DNA of 52,661 nucleotides from Actinophytocola sp044466355 (GTDB lineage Bacteria; Actinomycetota; Actinomycetes; Mycobacteriales; Pseudonocardiaceae), in the NCBI RefSeq assembly GCF_044466355.1, contig NZ_JBITMQ010000029.1, forward strand, positions 1 to 52,661. The letters are read 5' to 3'. Both the position numbers and the translations under genes were made by a program. Shown one piece after another: positions 25,238-33,640 of the stretch. Below the pieces are notes generated by a model. It saw only the letters and a list, made by a program, of their open reading frames with translations. It was not told the DNA's origin and searched no databases. Within the stretch, counting starts at the first letter, position 1; every line of letters starts with the position of its first letter.

Positions 25238-26971
25238 ATGGCCACGGTCGCGGAACAGCTGGTGCGGACGCTGCGGGACGCAGGCGTGGAGCGGATCTAC
25301 GGGATCGTCGGCGACAGCCTCAACCCGGTGGTGGACGCGGTGCGGCGCACCGACGGGATCGAGTGGGTGCACGTCCGCCACGAGGAAGCGGCCGCGTTCG
25401 CCGCCGCGGCGGAAGCGCAGATCACCGGCAAGCTGACGGTGTGCGCGGGCAGTTGCGGCCCCGGCAACCTGCACCTGATCAACGGGCTCTACGACGCGCA
25501 CCGCAGTGGCGCGCCGGTGCTGGCGATCGCGTCGCACATCCCGTCCACCCAGATCGGGACCGGGTTCTTCCAGGAGACGCACCCGGCCGAGCTGTTCCGC
25601 GAGTGCAGCCACTACAGCGAGCTGGTGTCGGAGGCCGAGCAACTGCCGCGGCTGCTGCGGATCGCCATGCAGGTGGCCGTCGGCAAGCGTGGCGTGTCGG
25701 TGCTGTCGATCCCCGGTGATGTGGCCGACCGGCGTGCGGCCGGGCCCCTGTCGGTGCCGGTGACGCTGGTGGAGCCGTCGCCCGTGGCCCCGTCGGCGCA
25801 GGACGTCACCGAGCTGGCGGCGCTGATGAACGCGGCCGAGAAGGTCATGCTGTTCGTCGGCGCGGGTGCCGTTGGCGCGCACGACGAGGTGATGTCGCTG
25901 GCGACCGCGCTGGCCGCGCCGGTCGGGCACTCGCTCGGCGGCAAGGAGGTCATCCAGTACGACAACCCCTACGACGTGGGGATGAGCGGGCTCCTCGGGT
26001 ACGGCGCGTGCTACGAGGCGATGCACGAGGCGGACCTGGTCGTGTTGCTGGGCACCGACTTCCCGTACGACAACTTCCTGCCGCAGGCACGCACGGTGCA
26101 GGTCGACATCGAACCCGCGCACCTCGGGCGGCGGACGCCGCTGGAGCTGGGCGTGCACGGTTCCGTCCGCGAGACGGTGGCGGCGCTGCTGCCGCTGCTG
26201 CGCACCCGGACGGACCGGTCGTTCCTGGACCGCATGCTGCTGCGGCACGCACGCAAGCTGGAACGGGTCGTCGAGGCGTACACCTCCGGGGTGGCGCAGC
26301 GGACCCCGATCCACCCGGAGTACGCGGCGTCGCTGGTGGACGAGGTGGCCGCCGACGACGCCGTGTTCACCGTGGACACCGGCATGGGCAACGTGTGGGC
26401 GTCGCGTTACCTGACGCCGAACGGCGAGCGCCGGGTGATCGGCTCGTTCCGCCACGGCAGCATGGCGAACGCGTTGCCACAGGCCATCGGGGTGGCGCTC
26501 GCGCAGCCCGGCAGGCAGGTGGTGTCGCTGTCCGGCGACGGCGGGCTGTCGATGCTGATGGGTGAGCTGCTGACGCTGTCGACGTACGACGTGCCGGTGA
26601 AGGTCGTGGTGTTCAACAACGCGTCGCTCGGCATGGTGAAGCTGGAGATGCTGGTCGACGGGCTGCCGGACTACGGGACCGACCACCCCAGGGTGGACTT
26701 CGCCGCGATCGCGTCGGCCTGCGGGTTGTACGCGGAGCAGGTGACCGACCCGGCTGACATCCGCGGTGCGCTGGAGAAGGCGTTCGCGCACCCCGGACCC
26801 GCGGTGGTGGAGCTGGTGACCGACCCGAACGCGCTGTCCATCCCGCCGAAGATCACCGGCGACATGGTCCGCGGCTTCGCGTTGGCCGCGAGCAAGACCG
26901 TGCTGAACGGCGGTGTCGGCAAGATGCTCGAGATGGCGCGCAGCAACCTGCGCAACACCCCGCGCCCCTGA
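25238..26971 (+). CDS. poxB: Pyruvate dehydrogenase/oxidase (PoxB-like, TPP enzyme)
   Basis: A 577-residue thiamine-diphosphate flavoenzyme converting pyruvate to acetate and CO2, usually linked to membrane quinone. The conserved N-terminal glutamate lies in HVRHEEAAAFAAAAEAQ, the central FAD domain includes MLFVGAGA, and the TPP motif is SGDGGLSMLMGELLTLSTYDVPVKVVVFNN. ATG 25238 has GGAGGGA upstream; an earlier start would add 19 atypical residues. Probably controlled by the divergent LysR. Acetolactate-synthase-like paralogues are a less likely alternative. Confidence 0.88.
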   Translation: MATVAEQLVRTLRDAGVERIYGIVGDSLNPVVDAVRRTDGIEWVHVRHEEAAAFAAAAEAQITGKLTVCAGSCGPGNLHLINGLYDAHRSGAPVLAIASHIPSTQIGTGFFQETHPAELFRECSHYSELVSEAEQLPRLLRIAMQVAVGKRGVSVLSIPGDVADRRAAGPLSVPVTLVEPSPVAPSAQDVTELAALMNAAEKVMLFVGAGAVGAHDEVMSLATALAAPVGHSLGGKEVIQYDNPYDVGMSGLLGYGACYEAMHEADLVVLLGTDFPYDNFLPQARTVQVDIEPAHLGRRTPLELGVHGSVRETVAALLPLLRTRTDRSFLDRMLLRHARKLERVVEAYTSGVAQRTPIHPEYAASLVDEVAADDAVFTVDTGMGNVWASRYLTPNGERRVIGSFRHGSMANALPQAIGVALAQPGRQVVSLSGDGGLSMLMGELLTLSTYDVPVKVVVFNNASLGMVKLEMLVDGLPDYGTDHPRVDFAAIASACGLYAEQVTDPADIRGALEKAFAHPGPAVVELVTDPNALSIPPKITGDMVRGFALAASKTVLNGGVGKMLEMARSNLRNTPRP

Positions 26972-27784
26972 TCAGCTCCGCTCGACGAGCGCGCGGATCA
27001 GCGCGTCCAGTGAGCCGGGCGGCGGCACGTCGGACATGTCGACGACCTCGGTGTTGCCGGTCGTGACCGCGCGGTGGAGCAGGAGCGTCGCGTACGGGTT
27101 GGCGGCCTCGTAGTTGTGGTTCAGCTCGCGCAGGACGGCGAGCAGCCGGTCCCGGGCGGGGTGTTCGGTCTCCGTCAGGGCCCGCAGCAGCGCGGGGTCG
27201 ACGTACTCCTCGTGGGTTTCCGGTTCGGTGGGGGCGGGCACCGTCTTGTCGATGTAGTCCCGCAGGTGCCGGACGCCCTGGTAGACGGCGAAGTCCGCCG
27301 GGAACGTGATCGTCCAGTCGTCGCCGTCCGTGCGGACGTCGGCGGCGGCACCCAGTGGTTCGCGGCGCAGGACGGCCGGGAACGTCCGGACGTGGAAGGC
27401 GTTGTCCTCGCCGAACTGGCGGTGGAACCGGGTGCTCGAGATGGTCACCGGTCCCGCGGTCGCGACCCGGCTCGCGCAGGTTCGGATCATCGCGAGGTAC
27501 GGCGCGATCTCGTAGTCCACGGTCAGCAGCCCCGCCGCCAGGGTCAGCCCGACCTCGTCGTCCTCGCCGTCCGCGTTGCGCCAGACGGCGCGGTAGCGGG
27601 TGCCGGAGCCGGTCTCCGCCGCCGGGAACGAGTCCAGCACGGTGGGTACGTCGAGTTCGTGCCGCAGGTGGTCGGCCAGCTGTGCGGTGGTCGCCCACGA
27701 GCCGTCGTCGCCACGGATGGTCAGAATCGCTTGCAGGAGCACCGACTGCTCGTCGGTCGGGTCGTCCCAGATGGTCTGCGCCAC
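26972..27784 (-). CDS. Hypothetical protein, 270 residues
   Basis: An acidic soluble protein with no signal peptide or membrane segment that I cannot assign to a family. It is well formed: a 5' part suggestive of a winged-helix-like segment (DGSWATTAQLADHLRHELDVPTVLDSFPAAE), a mid beta-rich part (TRYRAVWRNADGEDDEVGLTLAAGLLTVDYE) and a helical C-terminus (LLAVLRELNHNYEAANPYATLLLHRAV). Starts ATG 27784 (AQTIWDDPTDEQ). Convergent with poxB, one base after its stop. Confidence 0.6.
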   Translation of the reverse strand: MAQTIWDDPTDEQSVLLQAILTIRGDDGSWATTAQLADHLRHELDVPTVLDSFPAAETGSGTRYRAVWRNADGEDDEVGLTLAAGLLTVDYEIAPYLAMIRTCASRVATAGPVTISSTRFHRQFGEDNAFHVRTFPAVLRREPLGAAADVRTDGDDWTITFPADFAVYQGVRHLRDYIDKTVPAPTEPETHEEYVDPALLRALTETEHPARDRLLAVLRELNHNYEAANPYATLLLHRAVTTGNTEVVDMSDVPPPGSLDALIRALVERS

Positions 27785-27861
27785 CAGAACAGCCTAGGCG
27801 AACCGGGTGAGGCGCTTCGGAACGCCGACCCGGCGCGACGACGTCGGCCATGCCGTCGACG

Positions 27862-28470
27862 TCAGTCGAGGCGGATGTGTGTCACCGTTGTCCACACGCG
27901 GCGGACGTAGGCGCGCAGGCGGGTGTCCGTGTCCGGGGTGAGCGTCGCGCCCGCCGTGTGCGCGACCTGGTCGGCCACCTCGGGGATGGTGAGGTCGTCG
28001 GTCCACACGTGGGTCGCGAACGTGGGGTCGCTCAGGCTCGACAGACACTCGTCTACTTTGGACTCCGCCCACGTGTCCCTCGCGAACGGGACGGCTCTGC
28101 CCAGGCCTCGGCCCTGTAAGCGTTTCAGCACGGTTTCCCTGCGTGCCAGCAGTGAGAAGTGGTGGACCTCGTGGTCCATGTCGCGTAATCGGCCTACTGT
28201 CTCCTCGAAGTACGTCGGGTTGGTCACTGTCATGGGGGCTATCACCGGACCGTTGTGCTTGCGCAGCACCAGGTCCAGCACCTCCACCACCCCGTCGCGC
28301 CAGGACTTCAGTTGCTGGAAGTCGGTTCGCAGGTGGCGGGGGAGCATTCTGCGCAGGCCGAAGCCCGCGTGTTCCGGGTCGCAGACCACGCTGCCGGGCA
28401 GGCGACGGGACAGCTCGTGTGCGGTCTGCGTCTTGCCGCCGCCGAAGGGGCCGTTCAGCCAGATCAGCAT
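27862..28470 (-). CDS. TmrB-like AAA/P-loop ATPase
   Basis: A 202-residue P-loop protein starting LIWLNGPFGGGKTQTAHEL, with Walker A GPFGGGKT near residues 7-14, followed by VVCDPEHAGFGLRRMLP. This N-terminal pattern is that of Bacillus TmrB, a tunicamycin-resistance ATP-binding protein, and related small kinases. VIAPMTVTNPTYFEE and the kinase-like lid HFSLLARRETVLKRLQGRG follow. The ATG shares a base with the stop of the upstream deazaflavin-type gene (TGATG), so the two are coupled. A role in resistance is only inferred from similarity. Confidence 0.78.
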   Translation of the reverse strand: MLIWLNGPFGGGKTQTAHELSRRLPGSVVCDPEHAGFGLRRMLPRHLRTDFQQLKSWRDGVVEVLDLVLRKHNGPVIAPMTVTNPTYFEETVGRLRDMDHEVHHFSLLARRETVLKRLQGRGLGRAVPFARDTWAESKVDECLSSLSDPTFATHVWTDDLTIPEVADQVAHTAGATLTPDTDTRLRAYVRRVWTTVTHIRLD

Positions 28471-28874
28471 CACGCGCGTGTCAGCACCACCAGTGGGATC
28501 TCACGGTCCGCCTTCTTCTCGTGGTCCAGGAAGAACGGGTACAGGCTCGTGATCTCCGACCATAAGCGGGCGCGCTCCTCGCCGGTGGCCACCGCGGCGG
28601 TGGCCGCGTAGGTCTCGTTGCCCTTCTCGACCCTGACCGACGGGGTGGCGCGCAGGTTCGCGTACCAGTCCGGTGCCTTGGGCGCGCCCGCGTTCGACGC
28701 CATGACCACCACCCGGTCACCGTCCGGGTGGAACATCATCGGCGTCGTGCGGTCCGTGCCCGTCCGCGCGCCCTTCGTCGTCAGCAACAGCAAGCGTTCC
28801 CGCCGCATGCCCTCGATCTCGCCGCCCGCGCGGAACTGGTCGATGACCTTGCGGTTGATCTCCTGGATGTCCAT
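28470..28874 (-). CDS. Deazaflavin (F420)-dependent nitroreductase-family protein
   Basis: A 134-residue DDN/split-barrel protein of the F420-dependent nitroreductase family. Typical features are LLLLTTKGARTGTDRTTPMMFHPDGDRVVVMASNAGAPKAPDWYANLRATPSVRVE and a closing FFLDHEKKADREIPLVVL. Such enzymes reduce quinones or activate nitro-compounds using F420H2. I start at ATG 28874 (DIQEINRKVIDQF), the conserved helix; the earlier in-frame start adds ten unrelated residues. Operon with the TmrB-like gene. Confidence 0.88.
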   Translation of the reverse strand: MDIQEINRKVIDQFRAGGEIEGMRRERLLLLTTKGARTGTDRTTPMMFHPDGDRVVVMASNAGAPKAPDWYANLRATPSVRVEKGNETYAATAAVATGEERARLWSEITSLYPFFLDHEKKADREIPLVVLTRA

Positions 28875-28996
28875 GGCCGACACGGTAGACCGGCCCACCG
28901 ACAATGCAGTCCGTCACGCGGGTGTGACCGGCGGCGTGGATCGGCGACATCACCCGTGCGGGTTGTGTGCCCACGTTCACACTGGTGAATCGGGTG

Positions 28997-29026
28997 GCAA
29001 CCGTCCCGGGCGGTGTGGAGTTTGAA
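28997..29026 (+). promoter_or_regulatory. Possible ECF sigma autoregulatory promoter
   Basis: GCAACC (28997-29002) is a good ECF/SigE -35 element. About 16 bp further is AGTTTGA, a weak -10 candidate. It lies just ahead of the sigma gene, where self-activation is common. The -10 is not convincing. Confidence 0.3.
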
Positions 29027-29037
29027 AGGGCATGCGG

Positions 29038-29562
29038 ATGTTCGCGAGCTTTGACGAGTTCGTCGAAGACAGGTCCACCGCACTGCTGCGCACCGCGTTC
29101 CTGCTCACCGGGGATCGCGGGCACGCGGAGGACCTGTTGCAGACGACCCTGCTGCGCACCTTGCGGCGGTGGTCCAGGGCAAGCGCCGCGCCCGAGGCCT
29201 ATGCGCGCCGGGTGCTGGTGAACCTGTCCAAGGACCGCCTCAGATCGCGGGGCAGACGGCCGCCGGAGACGGCGATGCCACCCGACGTGACGGGGCTGCC
29301 CACGGTCGACGCCGGATACGACCGGATCGCCGACCGGCGGGTGGTGTCCGACGCGCTCGCGCACCTGCCGCTGCGGCAGCGGCAGGTGGTCGTGCTGCGC
29401 TTCGTCGAGGACCTGTCGGTGGAGCACACCGCCGACCTGCTCGGCTGCACGGCCGGGACGGTCAAGTCGCAGACCGCCCGCGCGCTCACCAGGTTGCGTG
29501 AGCTGCTCGCCGACTTCCACGGACCACAGAGCGAGAAGGAGACAACCGATGTCCACCGATGA
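29038..29562 (+). CDS. SigE-family ECF RNA polymerase sigma factor
   Basis: A 174-residue extracytoplasmic-function sigma factor. Region 2 is LLRTAFLLTGDRGHAEDLLQTTLLRTLRRWSR with AYARRVLVNLSKDRLRSR; region 4 is LAHLPLRQRQVVVLRFVEDLSVEHTADLLGCTAGTVKSQTARALTRLRELL. The double methionine is resolved to ATG 29038, seven bases from GAAAGGG; ATG 29032 would be too close. It overlaps the next gene by 14 bp, indicating coupled expression with its membrane partner. Confidence 0.9.
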   Translation: MFASFDEFVEDRSTALLRTAFLLTGDRGHAEDLLQTTLLRTLRRWSRASAAPEAYARRVLVNLSKDRLRSRGRRPPETAMPPDVTGLPTVDAGYDRIADRRVVSDALAHLPLRQRQVVVLRFVEDLSVEHTADLLGCTAGTVKSQTARALTRLRELLADFHGPQSEKETTDVHR

Positions 29563-30490
29563 GGAGTTCGGCCGCGTCGTCGGCGGCCGTCTGCGCGATG
29601 AGGTGGCCGACATCCACGCCGCCCGCGACCTGGCCAGGGCGGTGCACGAGCGGCGACGCTCCGAGCGGCGCACGTGGACGATCCGGGCCTCGATCGGCGC
29701 GCCGCTGGTGGCCGCCGCGGCGGCCGTCGCCGTGGTGATGACCACCGGCGCCACCCCCACCGAACCGCGAGGTGGCACACACGCCGCGCCACCGACGGGC
29801 ACCACCACCCAGGTGCGCGTGGAGAACCTCGCGCACGTCCAGGCCATGACCATCCAGGCGCTGCGCTCGGCGGAGGACTACGTCATCCACGAGAAGCAGC
29901 TGCTGAAATACGGCTATGACGAGTTCTGGACGGACCGGGCGACCGACCGCTATCGCCTGGACGCCTACTCCACCATCATCGAGTCCAACGAGGAACCGGA
30001 GCCGGGACCGAACGGCGAGGTGACGGTCTCGGTGAAACCGGGGGCGCCGCCGACCGGCCCACTGCGCCGGACCCGTTCCGTCGCGGGCGACGGCCCGATG
30101 GGCGACCGCTACTACACCCATGTCGACTACGACCGGAAGACGTGGTCCACCAGTCACGACACGGAGATACCGCCCCCGCCTGAGATGCCGGACGTCCTGG
30201 ACGCGGACGCACTCAAGAAGGCGATCGACGAGGGCCGGATGGAGTTGGTCGGCGCCGAAACCATCGGCGACAAGGAAACCCACCACCTGCGCCTGTTCGC
30301 CAACCGGCGCGGCTACCAGATCGACCTGTGGGTGGACGCCACGTCCTACCTGCCGGTGCGGCAGACCTCGACCGTCATCGACGGCCCGGAGAAGCCCGTG
30401 ATGACCAGCGACTACGACTGGCTGCCACGCGACGAGGAGAACCTGGCGAAGCTGGAGCTGACCCCGCCCCCTGACTTCGTGAAGGAGTAG
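29549..30490 (+). CDS. Membrane-anchored partner of the SigE-family sigma
   Basis: A 313-residue protein with about 45 cytoplasmic residues (MSTDEEFGRVVGGRLRDEVADIHAARDLARAVHERRRSERR), one membrane helix near residues 47-67 (APLVAAAAAVAVVMTT) and about 240 extracytoplasmic residues. The outer part has a LolA/LppX-like beta pattern (HHLRLFANRRGYQIDLWVDATSYLPVRQTSTV). Position and topology suggest an anti-sigma or sensor protein, although no canonical zinc anti-sigma motif is visible. ATG 29549 follows GAGAAGGAGA. A similar layout is common for SigE-family sigma partners. Confidence 0.75.
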   Translation: MSTDEEFGRVVGGRLRDEVADIHAARDLARAVHERRRSERRTWTIRASIGAPLVAAAAAVAVVMTTGATPTEPRGGTHAAPPTGTTTQVRVENLAHVQAMTIQALRSAEDYVIHEKQLLKYGYDEFWTDRATDRYRLDAYSTIIESNEEPEPGPNGEVTVSVKPGAPPTGPLRRTRSVAGDGPMGDRYYTHVDYDRKTWSTSHDTEIPPPPEMPDVLDADALKKAIDEGRMELVGAETIGDKETHHLRLFANRRGYQIDLWVDATSYLPVRQTSTVIDGPEKPVMTSDYDWLPRDEENLAKLELTPPPDFVKE

Positions 30491-30496
30491 AGAGCC

Positions 30497-30514
30497 CACC
30501 GCCCCGAAGGGGTG
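30497..30514. terminator. Weak hairpin between convergent genes
   Basis: CCCC-GAA-GGGG with flanking CA/TG pairing across a small bulge, in the 32-bp gap between the sigma-partner gene and the DUF2630 gene. A plausible short bidirectional terminator. Confidence 0.35.
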
Positions 30515-30522
30515 ATCTTCTC

Positions 30523-30750
30523 CTACTGCAGGTAGCCCTCCACGACGTTGCCGGGGCGGGCGGCCGCGTCGTCGGGGCTCTCCCCGGCCGAGCGGCGGGC
30601 GCGGCGCTGGCGCAGCAGGTCCCAGCAGGTGTCCAGCTCGACCTCGATGGCGCGCAGCCGCTCGTGGTCCGGTGCCTCACCGGCGCGCTCCAGCTTGTGC
30701 TCCTCCTCGATGAGGGAGCCGATGCGCTTCGAAATCTCCTTGTCGTCCAT
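30523..30750 (-). CDS. DUF2630-family small protein
   Basis: A 75-residue, charged, mostly helical cytoplasmic protein: DDKEISKRIGSLIEEEHKLERAGEAPDHERLRAIEVELDTCWDLLRQRRARR. This pattern (EEEHxL...Lxxxexx-LDxxWDLLRQRRA) is that of DUF2630, a small actinobacterial family of unknown function, probably forming a helical hairpin. The start is ATG 30750; ATG 30759 would add three residues. Neither has a strong ribosome site. Confidence 0.85.
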   Translation of the reverse strand: MDDKEISKRIGSLIEEEHKLERAGEAPDHERLRAIEVELDTCWDLLRQRRARRSAGESPDDAAARPGNVVEGYLQ

Positions 30751-30777
30751 GCCGTCCATGCTGGCAGAGTGCGGGCA

Positions 30778-30993
30778 TGGTCGCCCACGTGACAGAGCGC
30801 GCACGTGCGGCCCTCGCCGCGGCAAGGACGCCGACGGCCACGACATCGAGGCGGTCTGCGCGGCCGGTCCCGACGTGACGCTGGCCCACGTCCGGGCCGC
30901 CGCGCACGAGGAGCGGGACGCCCTGCTCGCGCGGTTCGCCGAGGGTGTCCCGACTGACGACGGCGTCGAGCGCTACGTCACCCGCAAGCCCCG
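30778..30993 (+). pseudogene. Coding remnant with two frame changes upstream of the SnoaL-like gene
   Basis: ATG 30778 reads VAHVTERARAALAA, then good coding sequence continues in a second frame (GKDADGHDIEAVCAAGPDVTLAHVRAAAHEERDALLARFAEGVPTDDGVERYVTRKP). The following SnoaL-like gene is back in the first frame. The two opposite shifts (about 30825 and 30990) could be base-call errors, in which case one longer protein with an N-terminal helical extension is encoded. The extension's family is not recognised. Confidence 0.4.
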
Positions 30994-31308
30994 GTGGTGC
31001 CGGCCGCGGTCCAGCGGATGCTCGACGCCGCCAACGCCGGTGACGGCGACGCGTTCCTGGCGGCGTTCACCGAGGACGGCGTGGTCGACGACTGGGGCCG
31101 CGAGTTCCGGGGCGCCGACGCCATCCGGGGGTGGAGCGACGACGAGTTCATCGGCAAGCAGGTCAGTCTCGACGTGACCGAGGTGGCGGCGAAGTCCGGC
31201 GAGACCGTCGTGACCGCGCAGGTCGGCGGCAACGGCTTCAACGGGCCGAGCCACTTCTCGTTCCGCGTGTCCGGTGACCTCGTGTCGCGGATGACTATCC
31301 GCGAGTGA
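30994..31308 (+). CDS. SnoaL/NTF2-like protein
   Basis: A 104-residue protein with the NTF2-like cone fold: VPAAVQRMLDAANAGDGDAFLAAFTEDGVVDDWGREFRGADAIRGWSDDEFIGKQVSLDV, then beta strands to VSRMTIRE. Such proteins include small isomerases, hydrolases and ligand-binding partners. The GTG at 30994 (GTGGTG) is the first start in frame, but upstream sequence suggests a longer ancestral protein. It overlaps the convergent FBP gene by 14 bp. Confidence 0.7.
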   Translation: MVPAAVQRMLDAANAGDGDAFLAAFTEDGVVDDWGREFRGADAIRGWSDDEFIGKQVSLDVTEVAAKSGETVVTAQVGGNGFNGPSHFSFRVSGDLVSRMTIRE

Positions 31309-31792
31309 CGCGGGCCAGGAACGCCGTCAGGTTCTCCCTGGTGCGCGTGATCTGCTGGGCCAGCGGCAGCGAGTCGTGGGCGCGTGCGCCGGGCTCGGTC
31401 TCCTTCTTGCCGCGCAGGTACAGCGAGCAGGCCAGGTCGGCGCACAGGTACGAGCCGACCGAGTTGCCCTGCTGGCCCGCTTTGCCCGCCTTGCGTGCGG
31501 TCACGAGGGACACGCCGTCGCCGCTGTGCGTGGTCAGACAGAGGGCGCACATCGAGCGGCGGGCGCCCGCCGGTGGCGTCGCACGGCGCAGGGCCACGCC
31601 GACGAGGCCGTCGTCGCCCTCGTCGACGACCAGGTAGGCGCGGTCGGGGGCGCTCGGGTCCCGCCAGCCGAGGAAGTCGAGGTCGTCCCAGGGGTGGTCG
31701 GCAAGGTCTCTCGGGACGGCCAGCCGTTTCGCCTCGCCCTTGCTGCAGTTGACGAAGGACGTGCGGATCTCACGTTCGGTGACCGGTCTCAT
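31295..31792 (-). CDS. FBP zinc-finger protein (EF-G-binding type)
   Basis: A 165-residue protein with a C-terminal treble-clef zinc finger of the FBP class: CALCLTTHSGDGVSLVTARKAGKAGQQGNSVGSYLCADLACSLYLRGKK, giving a CxxC and CxxxxC metal set. In staphylococcal FusB/FusC this domain binds elongation factor G and gives fusidic acid resistance; actinobacterial members are often annotated fibronectin-binding. The start is ATG 31792 (RPVTEREIRTSFVNCSKGEAKRL), the family's conserved N-terminus. The role here is uncharacterised. Confidence 0.8.
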   Translation of the reverse strand: MRPVTEREIRTSFVNCSKGEAKRLAVPRDLADHPWDDLDFLGWRDPSAPDRAYLVVDEGDDGLVGVALRRATPPAGARRSMCALCLTTHSGDGVSLVTARKAGKAGQQGNSVGSYLCADLACSLYLRGKKETEPGARAHDSLPLAQQITRTRENLTAFLARVTRG

Positions 31793-31841
31793 GCCCACGA
31801 CGCTAGGCCGCCTATAGTCATTAGGCAAATCATTAAATGCT

Positions 31842-32687
31842 CTAGGCGGGCTCGGGGTGAGGAGGCTCGCGGGTCAGTTCGTCGACGACGTCCTCGATCG
31901 ATGCTCCGTCGCCGGTGTCCACGGCGCCTGCGAACAGCGCCAGCGCCGCGGTGCCCAGCGTGCTGCGCCTGCTGGACTCGTCGAACACGTGGTGGTTCGG
32001 GTCGCTCGCCACCCGCAGGGCCAGGCCCTCGTTGAGCGCGGTCAGCATCATGGCCAGGTCTCGCGGCGTCAGGCCCGGGCGCAGCGACAGACCGCGGCTG
32101 GAGAGGACCGACACGATCAGCGGCTCCCACGCCTCGATCACGTGTTCGTACAGCGACGACAACGACTCGTACAGCCGCCGGTCGCGCATCGCGAGCGCGA
32201 CCGCCGAGTACCGGAAGCGCATGGAGGTCGAGTGGGTCGACAGCATCGTCCTGCGGAACGCGACCTCGTGCACGACCGAGGAGAACTCGCCGTCTGCGAG
32301 TGCGGTGCCCGCCTGTTCGGCGAGCACCGCGTCCCACGGCATCCGCTGTGCCCGCAACACGTAGCGGGTCAGGTCGGAGACGTAGTCCGGGAAGTACGCC
32401 CAGCGGTCGCGGAAGGAACCGACGGTGCCCTGCCTCGGCAGCGGCTCCGGGCCGTTCGCGACCTCCGCGATCACCGTCTCCCGGGTCAGGGTCGCCAGTG
32501 GCCGCCGCAACCGGTCGTCGTCACCGGTCGGGTGCGTGCCGAACTCGCGCTCCAGGATCCGGAAGCCCGCCTCGAGGTAGGCGCGGGTGAGCGGGTGGTT
32601 CGCCAGCCGCCGGGTCGCCTGCGCGTTGCGGCGGTGCACGTTCAGGACGACGTCGGTCAGGTCGTCGTCCAGGTTGCGGTAGGACAT
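31842..32687 (-). CDS. TetR-like regulator (putative)
   Basis: A 281-residue helical protein. The C-terminal half (LTPRDLAMMLTALNEGLALRVASDPNHHVFDESSRRSTLGTAALALFAGAV) looks like a TetR ligand-binding domain. The N-terminal segment (QATRRLANHPLTRAYLEAGFRILEREFG) lacks a standard TetR helix-turn-helix, so DNA binding is uncertain. ATG 32687 has GGGGGAGG upstream. It is divergent from the 30-residue membrane peptide gene. It could instead be an orphan ligand-binding protein. Confidence 0.5.
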   Translation of the reverse strand: MSYRNLDDDLTDVVLNVHRRNAQATRRLANHPLTRAYLEAGFRILEREFGTHPTGDDDRLRRPLATLTRETVIAEVANGPEPLPRQGTVGSFRDRWAYFPDYVSDLTRYVLRAQRMPWDAVLAEQAGTALADGEFSSVVHEVAFRRTMLSTHSTSMRFRYSAVALAMRDRRLYESLSSLYEHVIEAWEPLIVSVLSSRGLSLRPGLTPRDLAMMLTALNEGLALRVASDPNHHVFDESSRRSTLGTAALALFAGAVDTGDGASIEDVVDELTREPPHPEPA

Positions 32688-32812
32688 CGCTGCCTCCCCC
32701 TCCGGACCTCCCGGCTGGGAGGTCCCGACCGGACCGTCCGGCACGGCCGTGTCGCGCGGCACACCGGTTGTCCTATCAAGGTTCTCATCAGTACGGCCGG
32801 AGGGAGAACGCC

Positions 32813-32905
32813 ATGCACATCAACTGCTCGTTCGGCGCGATGGTCCGGTTCTGCCTGTTCCTCCTCGTGTTGGGAGTGGTGGCAGGCGCCGCGATCGACG
32901 GCTGA
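32813..32905 (+). CDS. 30-residue single-pass membrane peptide
   Basis: A short gene with a very good ribosome site (GGAGGGAG, eight bases before ATG). The product begins HINCSFGAMVRF and has one hydrophobic stretch at about residues 13-27 (FCLFLLVLGVVAGAA), ending IDG. Two cysteines, Cys5 and Cys14, sit at the membrane edge. The codon positions show the usual G/C third-position bias. It lies between the TetR-like gene (divergent) and the GntR gene (convergent). The function is unknown; small peptides of this kind often modulate membrane proteins. Confidence 0.55.
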   Translation: MHINCSFGAMVRFCLFLLVLGVVAGAAIDG

Positions 32906-32908
32906 CCG

Positions 32909-33640
32909 TCACGTCGCGGCTCTGCGGAGGTGGACCCGGTAGGAGTAGTGCTCGGGCAGGAAGTGGGAGATCGCCAGTTCCACCGGTTCGCCTCGGGTGG
33001 AGTGGTACGTCCGGTCCACACGAAGTAGTGGGTCGCCGGGAACGCAGTTCAGCCGCGTCGTGGCGGGTGGTGTGGCCAGGACGGCCGTGATGCTCTGTTC
33101 CGCCTCCGCGATGGGGAAGCGGGTGTCGACCATCGCGATGACCGTCGTGGCGCTCGTCGCGCCCGGGGACGTCAGGGTCGGTTCCGCTGCCAGGGTTTCC
33201 GCGACCCGGGGCGGGAGGTGCACGGTCGTCACGCAGAACGGGACGTCGTTGTGGACCCGGCGGAACACGACCGTGTGGACGACGTCGCCGGTCAGCCGGA
33301 GCCGGGACGCCGCGTCGATGTCCACCCGCCGGCGCAGCGGGGTGACGATCTCCAGCCTCGTGTCGATCGACAGGCCCATCAGGTCGTCGATCGTGCCGAA
33401 CTGGCGCAGGTAGCGGCCGTCGCGCGGGGCCGCGAACGTGCCCCTGCCCGGGACGCGGTGGACGAGGCCGTCCGCCACCAGGTCGTGGAAGGCTCGCCGT
33501 ACGGTCTGGCGGCTCACCCGGTGCTCGTCGGCCAGTTCCGCTTCCGTCGGGAGGCGGACGCCGTCCGGGTACGTGCCCCGCACCAGCGCGTCGCGCAGGG
33601 TTCTCGCCAGAGTCTGGTACGCCGGTTCGCGGTTCATCAT
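32909..33640 (-). CDS. GntR/HutC-family regulator with UTRA domain
   Basis: A 243-residue regulator. The N-terminal winged helix is YQTLARTLRDALVRGTYPDGVRLPTEAELADEHRVSRQTVRRAFHDLVADGLVHRVPGRGTF; the C-terminal UTRA ligand domain runs from about residue 90 to VELAISHFLPEHYSYRVHL. The ATG overlaps the stop of the acyl-CoA dehydrogenase gene, so it is the last gene of the left-hand operon and likely its local repressor. The inducer is probably a pathway acid or its CoA ester. Confidence 0.9.
   Translation of the reverse strand: MMNREPAYQTLARTLRDALVRGTYPDGVRLPTEAELADEHRVSRQTVRRAFHDLVADGLVHRVPGRGTFAAPRDGRYLRQFGTIDDLMGLSIDTRLEIVTPLRRRVDIDAASRLRLTGDVVHTVVFRRVHNDVPFCVTTVHLPPRVAETLAAEPTLTSPGATSATTVIAMVDTRFPIAEAEQSITAVLATPPATTRLNCVPGDPLLRVDRTYHSTRGEPVELAISHFLPEHYSYRVHLRRAAT

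Noticed and set aside
31842..32687. Confident TetR regulator call
   Set aside because: The C-terminal part fits, but no standard TetR helix-turn-helix is visible, so it is reported only as putative.
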